DNA of 64,000 nt. It comes from Stenotrophomonas sp. NA06056. GTDB lineage: Bacteria; Pseudomonadota; Gammaproteobacteria; Xanthomonadales; Xanthomonadaceae. The notes beneath the pieces are model-generated. The model had not been told where the DNA came from. It saw only the letters and a list, made by a program, of their open reading frames with translations, and ran no database searches. The stretch lies in contig NZ_CP054931.1 in the NCBI RefSeq assembly GCF_013364355.1, positions 1,674,001 through 1,738,000 on the forward strand, in the 5' to 3' direction. Each line of letters starts with the position of its first letter. Within the stretch, counting starts at the first letter, position 1. Both the position numbers and the translations under genes were made by a program. Positions 10,565 to 19,503 of this stretch are shown one piece after another.

Positions 10565-10929
10565 AGTACTTCCCCCTGGTCGCGCTCGCGCTGGCCTTTG
10601 CTCCGGGCATTGCAGGCGCCGCGCCGAGCGCCGATGCGCGCCGCGAGATCGCGCAGCTGATCGGCAGCCTTGACGGCTCCCAGTGCCAGTTCCAGCGCAA
10701 TGGCAGCTGGTACGGTCCCGCCGATGCGCGCGCCCACCTGCAGCGCAAGTACGACTACCTGCTGAAGAAGGACATGGTGGACACCGCTGAGCAGTTCATC
10801 GAGCGTGCGGCGAGCCAGAGCAGCATGAGTGGCAAGGCGTACCGGATCCGCTGCCCCGGCCAGTCCGAGCAGACCTCTGCGGCCTGGTTCGGCGCCCGCC
10901 TGCAGGCGTTGCGCCAACGCACGCCGTAG
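10561..10929 (+). CDS. DUF5329 family exported protein
   Basis: 122 aa. A signal peptide (MKYFPLVALALAFAPGIAGAAPSA, cleavage around residue 20-21) precedes a small domain with EIAQLIGSLDGSQCQFQRNGSWY and HLQRKYDYLLKK, which is the DUF5329 pattern (about 100 aa, periplasmic, role unknown). Two cysteines could form a disulfide. GTG start at 10561 overlaps the phaC stop codon by 4 bp, tying it to the PHA operon, but nothing in it points to polyester metabolism. Another periplasmic housekeeping function is equally likely. Confidence 0.75.
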   Translation: MKYFPLVALALAFAPGIAGAAPSADARREIAQLIGSLDGSQCQFQRNGSWYGPADARAHLQRKYDYLLKKDMVDTAEQFIERAASQSSMSGKAYRIRCPGQSEQTSAAWFGARLQALRQRTP

Positions 10930-10942
10930 ACATGAGCCGGGT

Positions 10943-10965
10943 GTAGAGTCGAGCCACGCTCGACT
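10943..10965. repeat. Single SMAG palindrome
   Basis: GTAGAGTCGAGCCACGCTCGAC hairpin unit, 14 bp after the DUF5329 gene and upstream of the PspC gene. It has no inverted partner nearby, unlike most others in this window. Confidence 0.8.
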
Positions 10966-10995
10966 GCTCTTTCTGATTCCCGAGGAGACGCCGCC

Positions 10996-11199
10996 ATGAA
11001 CGCTGTGCCGCGCACCCTGTCGCGTTCGCTGAACGACCGCATGATTGCCGGGGTGATGGGCGGCATCGCCCATCGTTTCGGCTGGAACCCCACCTTGGTA
11101 CGGGTGCTGTACGTGGTGATCTCGCTGGCGTCGGCCGCCTTCCCGGGCATCCTGGTCTACCTGCTGCTGTGGCTGCTGATCCCCAACGAGGCCGATTGA
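10996..11199 (+). CDS. Small PspC-domain membrane protein
   Basis: 67 aa. Nearly the whole protein is a PspC domain: LSRSLNDRMIAGVMGGIAHRFGWNPTLVRVLYVVISL, then a hydrophobic C-terminal helix ending LLIPNEAD. PspC-domain proteins sit in the inner membrane and are linked to envelope-stress sensing; this minimal version lacks the leucine-zipper extension of E. coli PspC, and no pspA/B/F is nearby. RBS GAGGAGA precedes ATG 10996. Its stop codon overlaps the next gene's start (TTGA), implying coupling. Confidence 0.85.
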   Translation: MNAVPRTLSRSLNDRMIAGVMGGIAHRFGWNPTLVRVLYVVISLASAAFPGILVYLLLWLLIPNEAD

Positions 11200-11648
11200 A
11201 CGCCGCGTCCCGGCCCTGGCCGATCTGGCTGCGCGCGCTGCAGGTGCTGGGCGCGCTGTGGACTGTGCCCAATACCCTGATCGGCCTGCTTGGCGGTCTG
11301 GCCGGGCTGCTGGGGGGCGCGAAGATGCGCTGGAGCGGTCGAGACTGCGCGGTGGTTTTCGACCATTGGCCGTGGGGCCCGGGCGGAGCGATCACCCTGG
11401 GCAACGTGATCCTGCACACCGGTCACGACCTGGGCATGTGCTGCCGTACCTACGCGCATCAGGCGGGGTGGGGCGTGGAGCCGTTGATCCGGCTGGATGA
11501 CCATGAGCGCGCACACGTGTACCAGTACCTGGTGCTGGGGCCGTTGTACCTGCCGGTGTACCTGCTGTGTGGTGGGGTGAGTGCACGCAATCCGTTCGAG
11601 CGCGCGGCGGATCATTACGCGCGGTTCGGGCATGGCTGGTGGCCGTAG
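11196..11648 (+). CDS. Conserved membrane-associated protein of unknown function
   Basis: 150 aa from a TTG start at 11196 that overlaps the PspC stop (TTGA). An internal upstream GTG is possible but would lie deep inside PspC. N-terminal hydrophobic segment WLRALQVLGALWTVPNTLIGLLGGLAGLL, a central WPWGPGGAITLGNVILH, then LDDHERAHVYQYLVLGPLYLPVYLLC and NPFERAADHYARFG. The HERAH-Q pattern followed by a hydrophobic segment and NPFE-A resembles a zincin-like HExxH-related arrangement found in small uncharacterised membrane proteins, though the exact HExxH spacing is absent. Function not assignable; pairing with PspC suggests an envelope role. Confidence 0.65.
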   Translation: MNAASRPWPIWLRALQVLGALWTVPNTLIGLLGGLAGLLGGAKMRWSGRDCAVVFDHWPWGPGGAITLGNVILHTGHDLGMCCRTYAHQAGWGVEPLIRLDDHERAHVYQYLVLGPLYLPVYLLCGGVSARNPFERAADHYARFGHGWWP

Positions 11649-11706
11649 TTTCCAGCCAACGGCGCAGCCCCTCGTGGGTGGTCGCGTAGAGCGATTCATG
11701 TGATTG

Positions 11707-11810
11707 GGCCGGGCGGGGTGGGTTCGCGGGACACGCCGTAAACCCATCCCTGGGGGCTCGATGGCGCCATCCATGGCGCCAACGGTCCCGCGAACCCACC
11801 CCGCCCGACC
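11707..11810 (+). repeat. Structured hairpin element, copy A
   Basis: A 25-bp outer stem (11707-11731 with 11786-11810, one mismatch) encloses a loop containing the conserved string ACGCCGTAAACCCATCCC, then TGGGGGCT, and a small inner hairpin GGCGCCAT-CC-ATGGCGCC (11763-11780). Copies B (12041-12142) and C (56075-56176) share the loop string but have different, still self-complementary stems. Orientation here is taken so that CGCCGTAAACCC reads on the plus strand. Confidence 0.75.
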
Positions 11811-11888
11811 CCTGACAGTTTCTCGGCGCGTCCAGCCACGGAAAAGAAAAAGAACAGCAGAAGCAGGTCGCGCGCTGCGCTTGCTCGT

Positions 11889-11956
11889 GTAGAGCCGAGC
11901 CTGCGCTCGGCTTCGCGGACTGGCTTGAACGCAGCCGAGCGTGGGCTCGGCTCTAC
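11889..11956. repeat. SMAG palindrome pair at the centre of the nested repeat
   Basis: GTAGAGCCGAGCCTGCGC unit at 11889-11911 and its inverted partner ending GGCTCGGCTCTAC at 11933-11956, 21 bp apart. They sit between the two oppositely oriented ~240-bp arms. Confidence 0.85.
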
Positions 11957-12040
11957 AGGAAGCGGCCAGCCAGGCCGCTTTTGCTTTTGATCTTCTTTTT
12001 CTTCTCCGTGGGTGGCGGCAGGCACCAGGAACCTGTCAGC

Positions 12041-12142
12041 GGCCGGGTGGGTAGGCATTGCGGGGTGTCCGCGGCATGGATGCCGCGGCCAAGCCCCCAA
12101 GGATGGGTTCACGGCGTCCCCGCAATGCCTACCCACCCGGCC
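12041..12142 (-). repeat. Structured hairpin element, copy B
   Basis: Perfect 25-bp outer stem: 12041-12065 (GGCCGGGTGGGTAGGCATTG...) with 12118-12142. The 52-nt loop carries an inner hairpin CCGCGGCAT-GG-ATGCCGCGG (12069-12088) and the conserved string that reads CGCCGTGAACCCATCCTT on the minus strand. Stem sequence differs from copies A and C, yet base pairing is kept. Confidence 0.75.
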
Positions 12143-12414
12143 AGCCCCCAGCAATCCGGCTGTTGCATTCCGCGACCAACCACACCCACCCACGAGGGGC
12201 TGCGCCGTTGGCTGGAAATCCCTCCATTCGTTAGCCGGAAGTTAAAGATCCGTAAGCATTCTGCTGCGATCCCGCAGTCATCTGCATGCAACCGATCGTC
12301 ATTAGTCTTCGTGACGTTCCAGTCAGCTTGGTCGCGGTAAGCTCTACCCTGATGAGCTCGCAAGTACCGCTCATCGTGTGCAGTACGCAGTAGCAATTTG
12401 GAGGAATACATCAC

Positions 12415-12630
12415 ATGGCAATCGTTCTTTATGTCGGTGGTAGCAAGGATGGCGAGAAGGGCGTGGTGCCCTACGGCTTCAGCAAATCCCGCGCCGATAC
12501 CGCGCTGGGGCCGGAGTTCTACACGGAGCGGTTCATGGAACTGCAGGGTGTCGGCAAGGTCCGCTTGATGGCGCTGGAGAGCCTGCGTGACGACATCGTC
12601 ATGCAGCGTGCCGCCCGCCACTACCGCTGA
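12415..12630 (+). CDS. Small hypothetical protein, unrecognised
   Basis: 71 aa, start MAIVLYVGGSKDGEKGVVPY, end DDIVMQRAARHYR. Mixed soluble composition, no signal peptide or membrane segment; I do not recognise a family. Support for a real gene: strong RBS (TTGGAGGAAT 7 nt before ATG 12415), coherent codon usage, and a 196-bp upstream stretch with clearly lower GC than the surroundings that looks like a promoter/leader, including a possible 7-bp hairpin (12351-12375, GATGAGC...GCTCATC). It stands alone between the nested repeat and tex. Confidence 0.65.
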   Translation: MAIVLYVGGSKDGEKGVVPYGFSKSRADTALGPEFYTERFMELQGVGKVRLMALESLRDDIVMQRAARHYR

Positions 12631-12836
12631 CCTTCGCACTACGCGGCAGGACGCGCCCCACCATCGCGCGTCCGCGCCGGCATCCCAGCCCGGGGCCCGT
12701 CCGAGCCCCCCTTGCCAGGATGCCGGCGTCCGATCCGGACCCGCCGCCTGAACCGCCGTTCTGTCAACGCCTTGTCCCTGCCGCCCGCGCATTGCAAGAA
12801 TGAGCCTTTCCCGCAATGCGGCCCAGGCCGGAAACA

Positions 12837-15230
12837 ATGCACGACGCCAAGCACGCCCAGCGCCAGATCGCTCAGCAGATCGCCCAGACCATCGCCGATG
12901 AAATCGGTGCCCAGACCGCCCAGGTCAGCGCCGCCGTCGGTCTGCTCGATGAAGGCGCCAGCGTTCCGTTCATCGCCCGCTACCGCAAGGAAGTCACCGG
13001 CGGTCTGGACGACACCCAGCTGCGCAACCTGGAAACACGCCTGACCTACCTGCGCGAGCTGGAAGACCGCCGTGCTGCGGTGCTGACCAGCATCGGCGAG
13101 CAGGGCAAGCTCAGCGACGAGCTGCGCAACGAGATCCTCGCTGCCGACACCAAGAGCCGGCTGGAAGATCTGTACCTGCCGTACAAGCCCAAGCGTCGCA
13201 CCCGCGCGCAGATCGCGCGTGAAGCCGGGCTGGAGCCGCTGGCCGACGGCCTGCTGGGCGATCCGACGCAGGACCCTCAGGTCTTTGCCGCCACCTTCGT
13301 GGATGCCGACAAGGGCGTAGCCGATACCAAGGCCGCGCTGGAAGGGGCCCGCGCGATCCTGATGGAGCGCTGGGGTGAGGACGCCACGCTGGTGGGTGAA
13401 CTGCGCAGCTGGTTGAGCGAGCAGGGCGTGATCCGTGCCCGCGTTGCCGAAGGCAAGGAAACCGAGGGCGCCAAGTACCGCGATTATTTCGAACACGCCG
13501 AGTCGCTGGCGAAGATCCCCTCGCACCGGTTGCTGGCGCTGTTCCGCGCGCGCCGCGAGGAGATCCTGTTCCTGGAACTGGACCCGGGCAAGGATGCGGA
13601 GGCGGGACATCAGTACGCCGAAGGGCGGGTGGCGCACAACGCCGGCATTCGCGATGCGGGGCGTCCGGGTGATCGCTGGCTGCTGGATGCCTGCCGCCTG
13701 ACCTGGCGGGCCAAGCTGCATATGCATCTGCTGCTGGACCTGTTCAACCAGGCCCGCGAGAAGGCTGAGGCCGAAGCCATCGCAGTGTTCGGCGACAACC
13801 TCAAGGATCTGCTGCTGGCCGCGCCGGCCGGCCCGAAAAGCGTGCTGGGACTGGACCCGGGCATCCGCACCGGCTGCAAGATCGCCGTGGTCGACGCCAC
13901 CGGCAAGCTGGTCGCCACCGATACCATCTACCCGCATGAACCCCGCCGGCAGTGGGATCAGTCGCTGCAGACGATCAAGCAGCTGTGTGCCAAGCACAAC
14001 GTACAGCTGATCGCGATCGGCAACGGTACTGCCAGCCGCGAGACCGACAAGCTGGCGGGTGAAGCCATCAAGGCCCTGGGCGACAACGCACCGCAGAAAA
14101 TCGTGGTCAGTGAAGCCGGGGCGTCGGTGTACTCGGCGTCGGAAACGGCGGCCAAAGAGTTCCCTGACCTGGACGTGTCGATTCGTGGCGCAGTATCGAT
14201 TGCCCGCCGTCTGCAGGACCCGCTGGCCGAGCTGGTGAAGATCGAGCCGAAAGCGATCGGCGTGGGGCAGTACCAGCACGATGTGGATCAGTACCGCCTG
14301 GCGCGTGCGCTGGATGCGCGCGTGGAGGACTGCGTGAACGCCGTTGGCGTGTACGTCAACACGGCGTCGGCGGCACTGCTGTCGCGCGTGTCGGGCCTGT
14401 CGTCGACGGTGGCCGAGAACATCGTGCGCCACCGCGATGACAACGGTCCGTTCAAGCGTCGCAAGGACCTCTTGAAGGTGTCGCGATTGGGCGAGAAGAC
14501 GTTCGAACAATGTGCGGGCTTCCTGCGTATCGCCGATGGCGATCAGCCGCTGGATGCGTCGTCGGTGCATCCGGAAGCCTACCCGGTGGTCGAGCGCATC
14601 GTGGCCAGCACCGCGCGTCCGATCAAGGCGTTGATCGGCGACGGCAGTTTCCTGCGCGGGTTGAAGGCCGAGCAGTTCACCGACGAGACATTCGGTGTGC
14701 CGACTGTGCGCGACATCCTCAAGGAACTGGAAAAGCCTGGCCGTGATCCGCGCCCGGAATTCAAGGCCGCCCGTTTCGCCGATGGCGTCGAGGACATCAA
14801 GGACCTGCGCGAGGGCATGGTGCTGGAGGGAGTGGTCAGCAACGTGGCCGCATTCGGTGCGTTCGTCGATATCGGCGTGCACCAGGATGGCCTGATCCAC
14901 ATCTCGGCGCTGTCGGACACCTACGTGAAAGATCCGCGCGACGTGGTCAAGGCCGGCGACATCGTCAAGGTGAAGGTGCTGGAGGTGGATGTGCCGCGCA
15001 AGCGGATCGCCCTGACCCGTCGTCTGGACGATACGCCCGGCCAGGCCACCAGCCGCCCGGGCAGCCGTGACGAACGCAGCCAGGGTCAGCCGCCGCGTCG
15101 CGACGCTGGCAACCCCGGGCAGGGGCGTGGCCAAGGCCGCAACCAGGGCAGTGGTGGGCGCCCGGCACAGGCTTCGCCGCCCGCCAACAATGCCCTGGCC
15201 GAGGCGTTCGCCCGGGCCAAGCGCAGCTGA
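12837..15230 (+). CDS. tex: Tex family transcription accessory / RNA-binding protein
   Basis: 797 aa. N-terminal [20 protein letters not shown] is the Tex hallmark, followed by a YqgF-like RNase H fold ([17 protein letters not shown], near residue 338), helix-hairpin-helix segments ([17 protein letters not shown]) and a C-terminal S1 RNA-binding domain (about 656-727, [20 protein letters not shown]). Beyond S1 is a ~65-residue Gly/Arg/Gln-rich tail (RGQGRGQ...), often seen in RNA-binding proteins. Tex acts in the cytoplasm on RNA polymerase/RNA and affects toxin and stress gene expression in other bacteria. ATG 12837 matches the family N-terminus; an ATG seven codons upstream is possible. Confidence 0.95.
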   Translation: MHDAKHAQRQIAQQIAQTIADEIGAQTAQVSAAVGLLDEGASVPFIARYRKEVTGGLDDTQLRNLETRLTYLRELEDRRAAVLTSIGEQGKLSDELRNEILAADTKSRLEDLYLPYKPKRRTRAQIAREAGLEPLADGLLGDPTQDPQVFAATFVDADKGVADTKAALEGARAILMERWGEDATLVGELRSWLSEQGVIRARVAEGKETEGAKYRDYFEHAESLAKIPSHRLLALFRARREEILFLELDPGKDAEAGHQYAEGRVAHNAGIRDAGRPGDRWLLDACRLTWRAKLHMHLLLDLFNQAREKAEAEAIAVFGDNLKDLLLAAPAGPKSVLGLDPGIRTGCKIAVVDATGKLVATDTIYPHEPRRQWDQSLQTIKQLCAKHNVQLIAIGNGTASRETDKLAGEAIKALGDNAPQKIVVSEAGASVYSASETAAKEFPDLDVSIRGAVSIARRLQDPLAELVKIEPKAIGVGQYQHDVDQYRLARALDARVEDCVNAVGVYVNTASAALLSRVSGLSSTVAENIVRHRDDNGPFKRRKDLLKVSRLGEKTFEQCAGFLRIADGDQPLDASSVHPEAYPVVERIVASTARPIKALIGDGSFLRGLKAEQFTDETFGVPTVRDILKELEKPGRDPRPEFKAARFADGVEDIKDLREGMVLEGVVSNVAAFGAFVDIGVHQDGLIHISALSDTYVKDPRDVVKAGDIVKVKVLEVDVPRKRIALTRRLDDTPGQATSRPGSRDERSQGQPPRRDAGNPGQGRGQGRNQGSGGRPAQASPPANNALAEAFARAKRS

Positions 15231-15433
15231 GTCTGCCGTCCCCCTCCCGGCGCGGCCCGGATGGGGGACTTGTCGATGTTCCCCGGCAATGCGCACACTT
15301 GCGCTGGAAGGGGGGCTTGGGGCCCCGCTGCCGCTGGGGAGGCCATGCCGTCAGCACCGTCTGCCTTGTTCCGTGACCGCTGTGGCACCGCGCCACGGCC
15401 TGCGGGCAGCTGCGTCTGCAGGGGAGGCGGCTG

Positions 15434-17626
15434 ATGGCCGATCACGGCAACAGCGCCAACGCACTGCTGGAACGCCGGCTGCAGGAACTGGCCGAGGAGC
15501 GTCGTCGTCTGGCGATGATCATCGAGGGCACTGCGGCCGGCACCTGGGAATGGAACGTCCAGAGCGGACAGATGCGGGTCAACGAACGCTGGGCCGAGAT
15601 CGTCGGCTACCGGCTGGACGAGCTGGAACCCATCTGCCAGAAGACCTTCATCGCGCTGGTCCATCCAGATGATCTGGCGCTGTCCGATGCAGCCCTGCAG
15701 GACCACTTCGATGGCCGCAGTGACCACTACGTCTGCCTGTTGCGGATGCGCCACAAGAACGGTGAATGGATCTGGATCCACGATCGCGGCCGGGTATTCG
15801 AGTGGGACGGGCAGGGCAGGCCGCTATGGATGGCCGGCGCCCATGCCGACGTCACCGAACTGCAGCAGGCGCGCCAGGATGCGGCCGAGATGCGGCAGCG
15901 CCTGCAGGCGGTGGTGGATGCATCCGACGAAGTGGCGGTGATCGCTACCGACACCGACGGCATCATCACATTGTTCAATACCGGCGCCGAGCGCCTGCTC
16001 GGCTACCGCGCCGAAGAGGTGTTGGGACACGCCAATCCCGGCATCTTCCATGATCCAGATGAAATGGCTGCCTATCTGGCGCCGCTGGCTGATGCACAAG
16101 GCAGGGCGCCAACCATCTTCCAGGCATTGACCGCGCAGGCACAGGGACAGACGTTTTCGCGGCAATGGACGTTCCTGCGCAAGGATGGGCAGCGCCGCCA
16201 GGTGCGCCTGTCGATCAGCCGCATGGATGGCACAGATGGCGAGCGCATCGGCTACGTCGGCATGGCCATCGACATCACCGAGATCCTGCAGGCACGCGCC
16301 GAGGCCCGCCTTGCGGCAGACAAGTTCGCCGGTGCCTTCACTTCGGCGGCGCTGGGCATGGCGCTGGTGTCGCTGGAAGGGCGCTGGCTGGACGTCAACG
16401 ATGCGCTGTGCCGCATTCTGGGCTATCCGCGTGAGGAGCTGCTGCAGGTCGATTTCCAGCGGTTGACCCATCCGGCCGATCTGCAGACCGACCTGGCCCT
16501 GGTGCAGGATCTGCTGGCGGGGCGACGCACCCACTATCACCTTGAAAAGCGCTACGTGGGCCGTGATGGCAACACCATCTGGGCGCGGCTGTCGGTATCG
16601 CTGGTACGCAATGAGCGCGGTGAGCCGCTGCATTTCGTGTCGCAGATCCAGGATGTCAGCGCCCAGCGCAGCAGCGAGCAGCGCTTGTTCGAAAGCGAGC
16701 AGCGCAGCCGCATCACCCTCGATGCCGTCGCCGACCTGGTCCTCAGCGTCGCGTTGGATGGCCGTATTGAATATGCCAATGCGGCTGCGGTGCGCCTGCT
16801 TGCCGGCGATGGCGCGCTGTCGCTTGCCGGCCACAACGTGCAGGATGTGTTGGCGCTGACCACCGAATATGCCCCGCAGTCGTTGCTGGATGTCGCGGTG
16901 CTGCTGGATCCGGACGGCAATGCGGTGGATCTGCATGCTGATCTGCTGCTGCGGATGGGCGCGACGACAGTACCGGTGGACCTGACCCGGGCCTGGCTGC
17001 GTGACGACGAGGGGCATGTGCGCGGCGCCGTGTGGGTACTGCGCGATGACACGCAACAGCGCGCCCGACAGCGTGAGGCGCGGCACCTGGCCGAGATGGA
17101 TCCGTTGACCGAACTGGGCAACCGGCGTGGCTTCGAGGCGCACCTGCAACAGGCGATCACCCGGGTCGAGCGGACGGGCCAGGCGGCTTCGCTGATGTAC
17201 ATCGACCTGGACCGGTTCAAGCCGATCAACGATACCTTTGGCCATCTGGCCGGCGATGCAGTGCTGTGGGCCGTGGCCAGCGTGCTGCGTCATGGTGTCC
17301 GCGATTCGGATGTGGTGGCGCGCCTGGGCGGTGACGAATTCGCGGTGATCCTGTCCGGCTGCAGCCCGCGGCGAGCGGCCCGCATCGGTGGTGAGCTGCT
17401 GCATACCCTGTCCAACCTGTCCATTCCGTGGGACCAGCACCGGCTGCGGATCGGTGCCAGCATCGGCATTGCGCCGCTTGCCGCCGGCATGAGCGTGGAC
17501 CAGGCCGTTGCCGCCGCGGATGCCCAGTGCTATCGGGCCAAGGCGATGGGCCGCAACAACGTGCAGGTGCAGGGCGAAGCCAGTGAACTGCCCGGCGGTC
17601 CCCCGACGGACGGCAGCGACGGCTGA
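15434..17626 (+). CDS. Multi-PAS diguanylate cyclase
   Basis: 730 aa, no convincing membrane helices, so probably cytosolic. Four PAS/PAC-type sensor repeats: about 26-145 (GTWEWNVQSGQMRVNERWAE, then WIHDRGRVFEW), 150-280, 290-410 (YVGRDGNTIWARLSVSLV) and 415-545. A GGDEF domain ends the protein: LGGDEF with the signature at 632-636, and an intact RxxD inhibitory I-site (RDSD, 623-626). It therefore should make cyclic di-GMP from GTP with product inhibition. No EAL or HD-GYP domain. ATG 15434 chosen just before the first coiled/PAS segment. Ligands of the PAS domains are unknown. Confidence 0.92.
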   Translation: MADHGNSANALLERRLQELAEERRRLAMIIEGTAAGTWEWNVQSGQMRVNERWAEIVGYRLDELEPICQKTFIALVHPDDLALSDAALQDHFDGRSDHYVCLLRMRHKNGEWIWIHDRGRVFEWDGQGRPLWMAGAHADVTELQQARQDAAEMRQRLQAVVDASDEVAVIATDTDGIITLFNTGAERLLGYRAEEVLGHANPGIFHDPDEMAAYLAPLADAQGRAPTIFQALTAQAQGQTFSRQWTFLRKDGQRRQVRLSISRMDGTDGERIGYVGMAIDITEILQARAEARLAADKFAGAFTSAALGMALVSLEGRWLDVNDALCRILGYPREELLQVDFQRLTHPADLQTDLALVQDLLAGRRTHYHLEKRYVGRDGNTIWARLSVSLVRNERGEPLHFVSQIQDVSAQRSSEQRLFESEQRSRITLDAVADLVLSVALDGRIEYANAAAVRLLAGDGALSLAGHNVQDVLALTTEYAPQSLLDVAVLLDPDGNAVDLHADLLLRMGATTVPVDLTRAWLRDDEGHVRGAVWVLRDDTQQRARQREARHLAEMDPLTELGNRRGFEAHLQQAITRVERTGQAASLMYIDLDRFKPINDTFGHLAGDAVLWAVASVLRHGVRDSDVVARLGGDEFAVILSGCSPRRAARIGGELLHTLSNLSIPWDQHRLRIGASIGIAPLAAGMSVDQAVAAADAQCYRAKAMGRNNVQVQGEASELPGGPPTDGSDG

Positions 17627-17690
17627 TCTCAGCCTGTGAGAGGGGCGCGGCGAATACTGCGCCAACGCCCCACCTTCGCAGGCAAACGAA

Positions 17691-17930
17691 ATGACGTCCT
17701 GGAACCTGAGTGCAGTTCGTGCCTATGCGCCGGCCATTGTTGGCTGGTCCCTGGCGCTCTCCGGCTGGCTGCGGCTGGAGCAGCTGCGCAGCGATCAGCA
17801 GGCCCGGATGCTGGTCCCCGTGGTGCAGTGGGGCGTGGTGGTGATGCTGCTGGTCACGCTGGGCTGCATCGTCGCTGCCAGCGTGACGATCTGGCGAGCC
17901 GCGCGTCGTGATGCGCAGCAACGCCGGTAG
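17691..17930 (+). CDS. Small two-helix membrane protein
   Basis: 79 aa with two hydrophobic segments (AIVGWSLALSGWL and VVQWGVVVMLLVTLGCIVAAS) separated by a charged loop and a basic C-terminus (RAARRDAQQRR), suggesting a small inner-membrane protein with cytosolic tail. Not recognised. It lies 64 bp after the diguanylate cyclase on the same strand and converges with the DUF5694 gene. Evidence is moderate: a plausible ATG at 17691 and typical third-position GC. Confidence 0.55.
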   Translation: MTSWNLSAVRAYAPAIVGWSLALSGWLRLEQLRSDQQARMLVPVVQWGVVVMLLVTLGCIVAASVTIWRAARRDAQQRR

Positions 17931-17960
17931 CGGTACTGCCACAGTGATCAGGTGCGGGCC

Positions 17961-19049
17961 TCAGCGCAGCACCACCTCGGCATCCACCAGTTGCACGTCG
18001 TGCATCATGTTGAGGTAGGCCTCGTAATAGCCTTTGTGCGAAGCGCCAACGATGGCCAGCAGGCGCGTTCCCGGCTGCTGACCCAGCACTTCGCGGATGT
18101 TGGCGACCATGCGCAGGTTGCGGGTTTCCCAGTAGCCCACGTAGTTGCGACCAAAGCCCTGCGGGGAGGGCTCTGCCAGCGCGGCGCCGAAGTCCGCCTG
18201 GTAGGCCTGCAGCCCGACGCCGGGGCGGTTGTAGGCGCGGTACAGGTCCAGCACACCATCGGCCTTGCCGAGGTTGGCATACAGCGGCTTGTCGGCTTCC
18301 CGCCGTGCGTTTGCCTGCGGGTTGTCCCAGGCCTTCATGATCGCTTCGCCTGCCGCCTTCTCGTCCTCCGGCGGGGTGGGCGAATCGGCGGTGTGGTCGT
18401 CCACCGCCCACAGGCGTTCCAGCCCCAGCCGGGCAGCGAGGACTGCCGCGACCAGGTTGGTTTCATTGCGGCGGGTCAGGCTCTTGTCGAGAATCTCGAC
18501 CAGCGCGGCATCGAGGCCATCGTCGGCGATCCGGTCCTGCACAGGCAGACGCAGCCATTGCACCTGTGCCGATCCGCGCTCACCAGCGGCCAGGAACACC
18601 GCGGCCAGGTGCCGACGCTGCGCTGCGGTCGGGCTTGCCGGCCACGCCGACAGCAGGCGCCCCATCTCGACGTTGGCGCTGGGCACGTCGAGGCCGGTGG
18701 CCATGTGGGCCGCATGGGTGTCGAAGCAGTAGGTTTCAACGCTTTCGGCATAGCGGCCGGGATTGCGACGCATGAAGTCGCATTGCAGGCCGGACAGGTC
18801 CTCGGTGGCAATCGCCTCCGGGCGCCAACCGGCCAAACGCTGCAGCAACGGCTCAAGCATGGCCGGCTCGAAGGTCTTTGGCAGCCCTGACAGATGTGCC
18901 GTCCCAAGCACCAGCACTTCATTGCGACGACCGGCGGGCGGTCCCTTCAGCTGGTCGGGATGGAAGCTGGGACGGAACCCTGCGTCGCTGGCCACTGCGC
19001 CGGCACTGCACAGACTGAGGAAGATGATGGCGCTCAGGCGTCGAGACAT
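17961..19049 (-). CDS. DUF5694 domain exported protein (TraB/ChaN-like fold)
   Basis: 362 aa with signal peptide (MSRRLSAIIFLSLCSAGAVASDA). The mature part opens with EVLVLGTAHLSG and closes with RLLAIVGASHKGYYEAYLN; the GTAH near the start and GASH near the end is the pattern of the DUF5694/TraB-type family of putative periplasmic metal- or haem-dependent enzymes. Function not established. Start ATG 19047-19049 has a strong RBS (TTTGGAGG). It is divergent from a small membrane protein gene. A ChaN-like paralogue occurs at 36154. Confidence 0.75.
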   Translation of the reverse strand: MSRRLSAIIFLSLCSAGAVASDAGFRPSFHPDQLKGPPAGRRNEVLVLGTAHLSGLPKTFEPAMLEPLLQRLAGWRPEAIATEDLSGLQCDFMRRNPGRYAESVETYCFDTHAAHMATGLDVPSANVEMGRLLSAWPASPTAAQRRHLAAVFLAAGERGSAQVQWLRLPVQDRIADDGLDAALVEILDKSLTRRNETNLVAAVLAARLGLERLWAVDDHTADSPTPPEDEKAAGEAIMKAWDNPQANARREADKPLYANLGKADGVLDLYRAYNRPGVGLQAYQADFGAALAEPSPQGFGRNYVGYWETRNLRMVANIREVLGQQPGTRLLAIVGASHKGYYEAYLNMMHDVQLVDAEVVLR

Positions 19050-19209
19050 GGTGCCTCCAAAGGAAAATCCAGTCAGTGCAGCGCATGCTGCCGGCAGTGT
19101 GTCGGCAAAGGATGTCCCGATGGTCATTTCAACCTTCTGCGCGCCTGCTGCATCCCTTTCCGCCGGCGCTGGTCCAGAATGGTGTCTGGAAGACTTTTGG
19201 AAGCGCGCC

Positions 19210-19503
19210 ATGGATGAAATCGCCACCATCGTAGCCGCAGGTGCCGTGTTGGGTGCCGTGGCCGGCTGGGTCGGGCCGGCCAGATGGCGATGGCTGTTGT
19301 TGCGGCTGGCGCCGTTGCTGCTGGTGCCGTTCGCGTTGTACATCCTGGCGACCCGCAACTGGTTCCTCGGTGGCGGCGGGCCACTGGTGGAACCCTCCCT
19401 GCTGGTCGTCTGCGGCAGTCTGGGCTACCTGCCGGCGGTGCTGGCCACCCTGCTGCTGCGCTGGCTTCTGCGGCGCGCTGCCGACCAGGGGTTGGCCCCC
19501 TAA
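19210..19503 (+). CDS. Small hydrophobic membrane protein
   Basis: 97 aa, three likely membrane helices (IATIVAAGAVLGAVAGWV; LLLRLAPLLLVPFALYIL; LVVCGSLGYLPAVLATLLLRWLL) and basic C-terminus. No family recognised. ATG 19210. Divergent from the DUF5694 gene by 160 bp; followed by 255 bp without a gene before the chemoreceptor. I see no strong regulatory motif in that gap. Confidence 0.55.
   Translation: MDEIATIVAAGAVLGAVAGWVGPARWRWLLLRLAPLLLVPFALYILATRNWFLGGGGPLVEPSLLVVCGSLGYLPAVLATLLLRWLLRRAADQGLAP

Larger units (their letters stand above)
11649..12218. repeat. 570-bp nested inverted repeat without a gene
   Basis: The ends are a perfect 33-bp inverted repeat: 11649-11681 (TTTCCAGCCAACGGCGCAGC...) and 12186-12218. 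Moving inward each arm carries a ~100-bp hairpin element (11707-11810 and 12041-12142), then a related segment with CACGGA-AAGAAAAAGA (around 11838-11852, and inverted around 11994-12010), and the centre is an inverted SMAG pair (11889-11956). So the two halves are diverged copies of one ~240-bp unit in opposite orientation. The 766-bp gap 11649-12414 contains no supported coding gene. Confidence 0.85.

Noticed and set aside
17961..19358. Long N-terminal extension of the DUF5694 protein
   Set aside because: The signal peptide and a strong RBS place the start at 19049. The region upstream overlaps the divergent gene's promoter.
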